Origin: Xestospongia bergquistia
Taxonomy: Eukaryota; Porifera; Demospongiae; Haplosclerida; Petrosiidae
DNA length: 64,000 bases
Direction: 5' to 3'
Assembly (NCBI GenBank): GCA_963965975.1
Contig: OZ014423.1
Location: 806,001-870,000, forward strand
The notes under the pieces are model-generated. The model ran no database searches and was not told where the DNA came from. It saw only the letters and a list, made by a program, of their open reading frames with translations. The position numbers and the translations under genes are program-made. Position 1 is the stretch's first letter, and each line of letters begins with the position of its first letter. Shown in pieces: positions 51,309 through 64,000 of the stretch.

Positions 51309-52158
51309 TATTACACCCTAACACTCGTACACTATAACAAGTAGCTTTTTTAGCAACTCCACTATTCTTCCCACAAGCAAGACTTGCAATATGTGTTCCA
51401 TGTCCATTACAATCACATCCTTGTTGCTTAGTACCGTAATAGACGTCAACTGGATCATAACCTGAATAGATAGCTCTACCACATTCAAACTCTCTGTGAT
51501 TATAGTTGATACCTGATTAATTATAATGTTGAAATATTTTCATTTTAGTACACTTTTTTACCTGAGTCAAGTATGTAAATATCAACACCCTCTCCATCGC
51601 CATGGGGTTCATATCTGCCGTTTAATGGTAAATTGACTTGATCTATACGATCCAGTGCCCATGAAGCAGTACAAGCTTTACCTTCATCAGTACAACCAGG
51701 ACCTTCATCAGTACAACCAGCACCTTCAGTACAAGTAGTACCTTCATTGGTACAAGCAGTGCAAGTACCCTCAGCATACGTCTCTTCTTCAACAAATTCT
51801 ACATTATCAAGGTCTTTTACCTGAAAAGTAGCAAAACTATAACAAGACACCATCTTATAATTCATATAGAACTTACCTTATGTGCTCCATCTTCTGACAG
51901 CTTTGCAGTTACTATTTTAGCAAAAGGACCCTCTACTTTCTCAAAAATGGCAGCATTCAAGGACTCATTTCGAACTTCATCAGCAATGGTCTCAAACTTG
52001 TCATGGCTGGTCTCGCTTTTCAACACAACAATATAACGACCTGTTGTCTCAACTCCAGGAGCAGCACGTATAACTCGACGAGCTTGCACTACAGCTACTG
52101 TAGTGATGAGCAGATATATTAGCGCTAGTGGAAGGAGTTTTTCTTTGTAAATTTGCAT

Positions 52159-53028
52159 AATTCTTTTGATGTCTTGATTTTCAACTGCACTGGCCTCTTT
52201 ATATATGCAGGAACTCGCGAAGGAGCATGTAACGAACGTGGAATAACCTCCAAGTGAGCATAGTATAGTATGTGCAATGGCTCATTGTAGGAAGTGATAT
52301 AATCAAAATTTATTGACTCTCGTTATAAAAATTCACAATAGTAATAACACTGACCACTAATCACCTCATCACTACCAAAAGGAACATGCGTGGTATGTGT
52401 GTGTGTGGAGGTCCTCATAATGGAAGGTTAACAGTTCATACACGTTTATAGCATGTTCATTTGAGGTTATCTACTTTAGAACATTTTGTTGACCTCCCAT
52501 AATAAAATCACCTCATAACCTCCGAAATGAGGGTCCAACTAATAAAGGTATATATATAATTATATATAAATATAATATATAAATTATATATAATTATATA
52601 CATAATTAATTATAAATAATTATTATTTATTAAAATGTATAATTATACAGATAATTATAATAATATATTATAATAATACATTATACAAAATTATGAGCTT
52701 ATAACCTCCACCTTTAGCTTTGTTTGGTTTCTTCTGTTGTCCAATTGATAATGTTATTTGCTGTGGAGATGGATATCCTGATAATGTGCAAAATATAACC
52801 AATGTGAACCTATAACAGCTGAGAGAAGAGATGAGGGTTATAATCTGAGATTACTTCACCAGCTGAATCGACAACAGCTGTGTATTTGAGTAATCAACCT
52901 TATAATCAAGAATTAACACTATTTAAATTGTGATAATTTTGCTCTATTTTTGATTCTTATTGCAATAAAAAATTCTATTATTATTATTAATATCATTATA
53001 CTGATTCAGCATTATTTCTAACAACAAA
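52159..53028. other. Intergenic: AT-rich tract and granulin remnant
   Basis: Between subtilase D and WDR59. 52545-52690 is nearly pure A/T with TATATA-rich palindromes. 52714-52925 is the granulin pseudogene. The rest holds nothing recognised. Confidence 0.6.
52714..52925 (+). pseudogene. Granulin 3'-half pseudogene
   Basis: Matches 43712-43929 of the intact granulin: TTCTGTTGTCCAATTGATAA against TACTGTTGTCCAATTCATGA, TTTGCTGTGGAGATGGAT identical, then GAGGGTTATAAT and a shared ending before TTTAA. Several indels break the frame, and the first granulin module and signal peptide are absent. Confidence 0.85.
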
Positions 53029-58115
<5,087 letters not shown>

Positions 58116-58224
58116 TAGAACATAATATGTATAAGAGATGTAGTTGTTTTATTAACTAGACTATGTGAATTAAAATACTAATATAATAAATGTATTAATA
58201 AAAATGAAATAATTCACATTGACA

Positions 58225-59046
58225 TTATACATCTGTCACTTCAACATTTTCGTTAAGTTTCTTTTGAAATTGATCTTCATAAAGACGTCCTTTATGTTCT
58301 AATATTAATTCAGTCAGTGTGTTCAGAAATACAGTAACATCTTCTATTTCTTTTTGCCCGTCCAGCATACCCTCACTTGTAAACCAATTGTTAACATTAG
58401 ATATTGAGAGAACACTAATGTTATGATCTCGCTCAAATCGCTCCTTCTCCTCCTGTATTACCTGATACTCAGAGGAATCTGCTTTGGTTGCTATGACAAT
58501 TTTGAGATGGGAGTCAATTTTCCCAGTGGCTGTTGCCTGTGTGATAATATTTGGTAATTCTAACCAACTATTTCGATCAGAGTAAGAGAAGAAAAATGCA
58601 ATGCAATTGGTTGAACTGAGACAAGATGGAAGAATGTGTTCAAATTTACGTAATGCTCTCTCTCCCGTGTCCCAAAATTCAATCTGCATTAATTCAATGT
58701 GTTCTTGACTTCCCATTAATTTTGCTGGCCAGTATATTGTTGTTGTTTGTATACCTAAAGTTTCTTGATGTAGACGGGGCACATGTTGCCCAGCAAGTTT
58801 CATAACAGTACTTGTCTTTCCAATAGCAGCTTTACCATAGAGGAACATTTTACAATGATGTAATGGCGCTTTCTTCATCAATGGAGATACAATAGAGGGG
58901 TGTTCTAACAGACCAAATTGGACACGTTTTTTCCTTTTGAGCAGAGAATTCATGTAAATTCTAGCTTCTCTACTCAGCTGCCAGTCTTTCACAATCCCTT
59001 GTGAGTACGAACCACTCTCTTTCCTTTCTTCCAAGTTTTCTGCCAT
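58225..59046 (-). CDS. CPLANE2: CPLANE2/RSG1-like small GTPase
   Basis: Single exon, 273 residues. Rab-like GTPase of the ciliogenesis and planar polarity effector complex, which acts at basal bodies and intraflagellar transport. Residues about 68-76 are the P-loop (GKAAIGKTS). ETLGIQTTTIYWPAKL matches the switch I region of RSG1 proteins (family ETTGIQTTVVFWPAKL), WDTGE is the switch II DxxG motif, and ATKAD replaces NKxD for guanine recognition, a departure also seen in this family. An N-terminal stretch RKKRVQFGLLEHP matches the RSG1-specific segment before the GTPase core. It lacks a C-terminal prenylation Cys. Only 80 bp separate its ATG from that of VPS51. A single-exon gene among intron-rich neighbours suggests intron loss or retroposition. 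Confidence 0.9.
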   Translation of the reverse strand: MAENLEERKESGSYSQGIVKDWQLSREARIYMNSLLKRKKRVQFGLLEHPSIVSPLMKKAPLHHCKMFLYGKAAIGKTSTVMKLAGQHVPRLHQETLGIQTTTIYWPAKLMGSQEHIELMQIEFWDTGERALRKFEHILPSCLSSTNCIAFFFSYSDRNSWLELPNIITQATATGKIDSHLKIVIATKADSSEYQVIQEEKERFERDHNISVLSISNVNNWFTSEGMLDGQKEIEDVTVFLNTLTELILEHKGRLYEDQFQKKLNENVEVTDV

Positions 59047-59126
59047 TTGCAGTTGAACTGGTACATCCCACGCATTCCATAATTAATGTGGGTGTGGCTA
59101 AATTACTTTGTGGGCGTGACATCAAA
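59047..59126. promoter_or_regulatory. 80-bp bidirectional promoter, CPLANE2 / VPS51
   Basis: Head-to-head start codons with GTGGGTGTGGC and GTGGGCGTGAC (CACCC/GC-box-like) between them. No TATA box. Confidence 0.6.
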
Positions 59127-62100
59127 ATGTCTACGGAAAATGTAATGGAAGAGCAGTCCATTGCAGAAGGTAAGCAACGTACATAATTTAAAATGAGTTG
59201 AATTGTGCCATTGTTTGTTTTTTAGATGATCATTCTGAGCGCCAGATGAGGAGACGTCGGAGGGGTCTGTTACGCATGTATTATGGAGTGGACGACCAAG
59301 AACTGACTAGTCAACAAGGCAATCCGTTAGATATTGACAGTGCTGGATTTAAAGTAGACCAGTATATGGAGAAGATGTTAAAAGAGTTATCATTGACAGA
59401 TTTGTATGAGAAAGAGAGACGCATGAAAAAAGGTTAAAGTTAATTAATGATTATTAATATTAATTTGATGTATGTATGGCCTTTTCTCTCAGAGACACAA
59501 CAACTCGATAGTAATATGCAATATTTAGTATATGAAAATCACTCAAAGTTCATAACAGCATCAGAAACTATAAAAGAAGTAAGAATAATTCATATGTGTC
59601 CATTTCTTCTGTCTATTAGTTTGTCTGATTGTCCATCTATTCATTCATACATCCGTCTTGTTCATCCATTTTTGTAGATGAAGGATGATTTCCAGCGACT
59701 AGAAGATGACATGACTCAATTGAGTTCTCGTATGATAGGAATTAGAAGTTCAAGTGATTCTATTAACGAAGCATTAGCTGAAAGAAAACAACAAATAAAC
59801 AAGTTATCATCAGTTCATCATTTATTAAAGAAGGTTAATAAATGGAGTATTAAATTAATAGTTTAATGTAATAGAGAAGACAAGTGTTTATATTCCAGTT
59901 TATTTTGTAGCTGCAATTTCTATTTGAGTTGCCTGGTCGTCTGAAGAAATGTTTAGAAATGGGATCTTATGGTCAAGCTGTAAGGTAAGCATGAATGGAT
60001 GGATGGATGGGTTGAGGAAGAGATAGAGAGAGAAGGAAATGTTGTTAGATATTATATTATTTTTTAGTTATTATGTTAAGGCTCAGAAGATATTAAAACA
60101 ATACCAACAACTTCCTTCATTTCATGGTATTCAACAAGATTGTTTAGCAATTGTTGAACAGTTAAAAACTGCATTAAAATCACGACTGGATGATCAACAA
60201 GTATGACATATATACCATAATAGATCTAATTATTGATAAGAGTAAAATTGAACTACATTGGCATGATAGAAATAATTAACTTAACTGTTTTGACTAGAAG
60301 TCAATGGCTCACTAACCTCTACTGTAAATATACATTGTACATTTGGGCATTGGCCTGTTGGTCTAGAGGTATGATTCTCGCTTAGGGTGCGAGAGGTCCC
60401 GGGTTCAATTCCCGGACAGGCCCATCCCTTTTGTTTCTCATTATGACATTTCAAATTTTGCAGCGTATCAATAAAATTTCTTGTTGATAATATTTTTGTT
60501 GTTTTAGTCATCTCCAAAAGTGATTGCTGAATCAGTTGATCTTTTACTAGCATTAGGGGAACCACCCCATATGCTTTGTCAACAGTTTCTCACAAAGTGA
60601 GTTCTAAGTAATGAGTATCAAATTAACATAATTTATAGTTCTGAGCGACAACTTGAAGCTGATTTATTGAATATAGAGGCAGCTGCTAAAGTATGTAACA
60701 GTTATAACCTTTAGTTATTGCAATATGATTTCTTATAGGAGTCTCCGCCCATTGATAGCAATGAAGAAGATGGTGTTATTATGGTGGGTGTGGTTTGTTA
60801 GCCTACAAATCATTTAAATTTCAATGCCATTTTAGGATGCTGTGGAATTTGTGGGTGTGGTTTGTAATGGTTTCCTAGGCAACATGAGTCTTGTCATTCA
60901 GTCATGTTTTGATATGTTTGTTAATAAAAGGTAGCAAAATAGATAAATAAAAAAATAATGGATACATGTATTATTTTGTATTTTCAGAGAAGGATCAACA
61001 GTCTCTCAACAATCGCTAGTTAACTTTGTACAAGGCTTAATGAGTCGATGTACACTTAGTGTTCAGAATAAACTCTTGTTAGAAGTAAGAAATAATTTCA
61101 TTTGCTTTATTAGAACATTTATGTTTTGTTGCTTCTAGGCTAAATTTTTGAATAGTGCAAATTTAGCTCGGGCACTTGACAGATTATCTGGAAAACTCCA
61201 TACTCTAGACCAACTTATACCAGCAGCTGGAATTTACAAGTACATTGTGCACAAGTCATGTGACGTTCATGTGATTCTCATGTGATTATACTTCTAGCCA
61301 TAGCCAAGAGTTAATCAAATTGGTTGTACAAGGTCACACTGAAAACCATGCTCATTGTCTTCAGCAAAAGTTTTTAATAACTGTGACAGATATTCGTCAA
61401 GAGTTAGCCATGTTTAAAGGTACCACTCCCACCTCTGCCCCACCCCTTAATGATCACTGTGACACTCTCTATACATCTATAAAGAGTGGATTGGATTTAT
61501 CATTAAGTAATTTGCAGGTTAACTGGATAAATAGAAATTAGATGGATAAATACTGATAGATGGATGGTTATTAGCTAATGGACGAATAGATTGATAAGAT
61601 CATAATTGTCTGGTTTTGTAGGAGTTTATTAGCTCTAATGTTAGTTTCTCTTCACGAGAAGATTTCAGGAGAGATTTTTGTATGAGACTTGTCCGGCAAC
61701 AAATTGTCATGAATTTCCTTAAGACAGTTATTACGTCATGTAAAGTGGGTGGAGCTTTAATGTTCTTACGTGTTTACATTTAGTATATAGGAATTTACTG
61801 AAGTATCTTGTGAAACACCTGTTAGTAGTAGTACCACAGCCTCCTCTTATCCTCCGTCTTTGATCCTGATCTTGTCCAGTATGGTCCATGATCTTGAAAG
61901 ATCTCATCTCAGCTATTTGGTATGTTATGAGAAATACAGTATAAAAGTTATTGAGAGGAGTACATTAATAAGGAGTTGTTCTCTGTCATTTTTTTCAGAC
62001 CAATATTACTAGGTTTATCTTTATGTTTAGGTAAGCTATGCTGATGAAAAGTTTCCACCTAATGAGAAAGGACCCATACCTGCTACTTCAATAGAATCAC

Positions 62101-63132
62101 TAGTAACTAATGCCAAATCTACTGCTGAGGTACACATGATAAAACTTGTTCTAGTTTAAACTTACTTCTTTTTCTAGATGCTGATCAATCATTATGTTCG
62201 TGTTCAAGGACAAGTACTTGCTCAGGTAGAACTTTTTGGTGCTTAAATATTTTATCCTTTTCTGTGTCTTTCAGATGATACGTAAAAGTGTTGAAACTCG
62301 AGATTGGTTGAATACTATAGAACCTCGTAATGTTCGCTCTGTAATGAAAAGATTAGTTGAAGAATTAACATGTATTGACAAACAAGTTGGACTTCTTTTT
62401 GAAGAAGGAATTAAAAAGAGTGAAGGCTCTGGTAAGTGGGCAAAAATAGGCTTTAATTAGAATGTATGGATTTCATTATAGAGACAAGTCGTACATTTAC
62501 ATATAGCATCACTCGTGGTGGACATGGGGGATACCCCTATTCTTCAAGGTAATTATTCAGTTGCTATGGTAACATTGATTTGATTGTTGTTTTTCTACTA
62601 GTCACAGTGGAATGGGTGACTCGAGTTTATTAAGTAACATCCAAAAATTGTTTTATGAAAGAATTGAAGTTTTTGGGACTGTAGAATACACTAAATTATC
62701 AATAGTTACTGGAATCATCAAAATAGCTTTAAAGGTAAATCTTTGTTTATCCGTTTATTAATTTATCTCATTAACTGTGTATTCATCCATCTGTCTCTTT
62801 TGATTATATTGCAGGCTTTGGTTGAATGTGTTCGTTTGAGGACATTTGGTAAGTTTGGTCTCCAACAGATGCAGGTTGATGCTCATTATCTACAAATATA
62901 TCTCTGGAAATATGTCACTGATGAACAGTAAGACTTCTTCATATATGACTACTGTCTTTCTATTTGACAATAACAGATTAGTTCGAGTATTACTTGATGA
63001 GGTATTAACAAGTACTATAGCCAGATGTGTTGATCCAGTGATGATGGAACAGAGTGTAAGTAATCTTATAGTTTCTATTGTATACTTGTCTTTTTATTGT
63101 AGGTTGTTGAGTTGATATGTGAAAAGACTTAG
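59127..63132 (+). CDS. VPS51: VPS51, GARP/EARP tethering complex subunit
   Basis: Tethering-complex subunit for endosome-to-Golgi and recycling traffic. Starts [14 protein letters not shown] at 59127. Early motifs [33 protein letters not shown] and LIYENHSKF-like [18 protein letters not shown] match the conserved VPS51 N-terminal region. A heptad segment follows ([19 protein letters not shown]) that would enter the CATCHR coiled coil. The C-terminus has [49 protein letters not shown], then [16 protein letters not shown], ending VVELICEKT at 63132. About 18 short introns, one with a tRNA gene. At 60785-60870 the short exon around [14 protein letters not shown] follows a GT-rich intron. Confidence 0.94.
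60352..60423 (+). tRNA. tRNA-Pro (anticodon AGG)
   Basis: 72-nt cloverleaf without an intron. Acceptor GGCCTGT pairs with ACAGGCC (60416-60422), discriminator C at 60423. The A box TGGTCTAGAGG and B box GGTTCAATTCC fit. Anticodon stem CTCGC/GCGAG (60377-60381/60389-60393) with loop TTAGGGT, anticodon AGG at 60384-60386. It lies in the sense strand of a VPS51 intron. Confidence 0.95.
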
Positions 63133-64000
63133 AATTGTATTATTTTATCAATAACTCGATACATATACTATCATTAATGTTATATTATATAAAACAAGAT
63201 TAATTTGTTTAGTAACTTTATTAAGTAAACTGTGTTGTCCTGCTATTTTAAATGTATAAGTACTGAACCAGTTATTGGAGATAAGGAAATCTTCATAGAA
63301 AGAAGCTAAATGTCGAAACAATACAATCATAATTTATTATTATTATTTCTTCAGTCAGTAGAGCATTATGTCCCCTAGTTCAGTAGCTGAAAACTTGTCT
63401 TAAAATAATTTTAATCATGTGTACAATAAAAGTTACTTACATTGGCTATGTTAATCTGTTTTTAAAAAAAAAGATAAAATCTTACAACCAAAGATAAACA
63501 AATATTTTAACAAAAAATAAAAGACAACAAACTTTAAAAAATGTTTTAATAAGTGAACAGAGTCTAGTCATTGAAATTGCAAAGAAGGTCTCGAAATCCA
63601 GTCAGATAATTAATGTTATTAGGCGCGTGCCGCCCATTTCTACACGTTAATCTTCTTGTAAATTATTTACAAGAAGATTAACGTGTACAAATGGGCGGGC
63701 ACGCGCCTAATAAGATTACTAGCCAAGCATCGTGTGACTTACATTAATTATTTTTAATTGATTTTTGTTAGTTTTTTTGTAAAAAATTAACACGATGCAA
63801 AATTAAAGAATTGGTAAAGTTAATAATTGTGTTTTTTTGTAAGAACCTGTCAATGATTATAATCAATTATAAAAAAAATAATATTGTAAATAAAGAATAG
63901 CTTGAAAAAATTGTTACTAGAAGAATGTAAGAAAAAGAAATGATAAATTATTTAGAAAAGAATGTTAAACTGAATTTAATAGTTTTTGCAAGTTGAAGTT
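63133..64000. other. Downstream intergenic region
   Basis: 870 bp after VPS51. Contains the hairpin at 63616-63712 and, at 63728-63798, a weaker inverted pair GCATCGTGT / ACACGATGC. Otherwise AT-rich without a gene. Confidence 0.6.
63616..63712. repeat. Long near-perfect inverted repeat (foldback element)
   Basis: Arms of about 46 bp (TTATTAGGCGCGTGCCGCCC ... and its complement ending GGGCGGGCACGCGCCTAATA) around a loop of only a few bases near 63664, with one or two mismatches. GC-rich outer arms in AT-rich DNA. Foldback MITE or cruciform-forming element. Confidence 0.8.

Larger units (their letters stand above)
44985..52158 (-). pseudogene. Fourth subtilase copy (D), split by a DNA transposon
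   Basis: Exons 1-3 start on the right: signal peptide and I9 propeptide from 52158, then the catalytic Asp exon with YILDSG, then GHGTH near 51385-51400. At 51308 the frame is cut by a 5,025-bp insertion. The same exon resumes at 46283 with APWSIIIDGLNHAANKI and runs to about 45690. An additional 2-bp insertion near 45967 shifts the frame in the segment matching CVDILAPG. The Ser region TGTSAAAPIVSG is still readable. Exon 2 also carries a repeat-generated Cys-rich insert (51665-51770). Downstream there are two copies of the stalk exon (about 45357-45460 and 44990-45105) and no fibrinogen-like exon. Clearly a pseudogene. Confidence 0.88.

Noticed and set aside
52545-52690. Replication origin or rRNA-like AT palindromes
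   Set aside because: Only low-complexity A/T sequence; nothing specific supports a function.
60281-60565. Minus-strand open frame containing [13 protein letters not shown]-like residues
   Set aside because: This peptide is the well-known artefact of translating the antisense of a tRNA; it overlaps tRNA-Pro and a VPS51 intron.

Overview
The window is eukaryotic, animal nuclear DNA: AT-rich, intron-dense, with mostly short (45-100 bp) GT-AG introns and tightly packed, often divergent genes. Gene content (SNRNP200/Brr2, DCTN1, WDR59, CPLANE2, VPS51, mitochondrial HSP70) is metazoan. The compactness and the tandem secreted subtilases carrying a cysteine-rich fibrinogen-like domain suggest a sponge, possibly a demosponge such as Amphimedon. 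That placement is inference; no marker gene proves it.

Layout. 1-9792 (-): 5' and central part of the spliceosomal helicase Brr2, running off the left edge. 10185-18524 (+): a 20-exon, 954-residue protein with PH + BTK zinc motif + ankyrin + WD40, an architecture I do not recognise. 19010-22193 (-): mitochondrial HSP70. 23029-26073 (-): a decayed duplicate of it that lacks the presequence, has a substituted catalytic Asp and is truncated by a small deletion. 26239-32741 (+): dynactin p150Glued. 32932-43089 (-): three tandem secreted proteases (778, 790 and 810 aa), each with signal peptide, I9 propeptide, S8 catalytic domain, Ser/Thr-rich stalk and C-terminal fibrinogen-like/Cys-rich domain. 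43327-43929 (+): a secreted two-domain granulin. 44070-52925: decayed duplicate material made of a WDR59 fragment, a fourth subtilase and a granulin remnant. The fourth subtilase is split by a 5,025-bp DNA transposon (46284-51308, TA target duplication, CACTG termini) that carries a transposase and a divergent SAM-domain gene. 53029-58115 (+): WDR59. 58225-59046 (-): CPLANE2/RSG1. 59127-63132 (+): VPS51 with a tRNA-Pro(AGG) in an intron. 63133-64000: intergenic, with a long hairpin.

The housekeeping genes are not functionally linked; they form a dense neighbourhood with several short divergent promoters. The accessory biology is in 32.9-53 kb: tandem duplication of protease-lectin-like secreted proteins, a larger duplication covering subtilase-granulin-WDR59 whose two copies decayed in complementary ways, and a transposon insertion. 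Signals that gene annotation does not explain are paired TCACATGA/TCATGTGA motifs at 11-12 bp spacing in at least a dozen introns of unrelated genes, and strand-polarised (CT)n/(GA)n tracts at splice sites.
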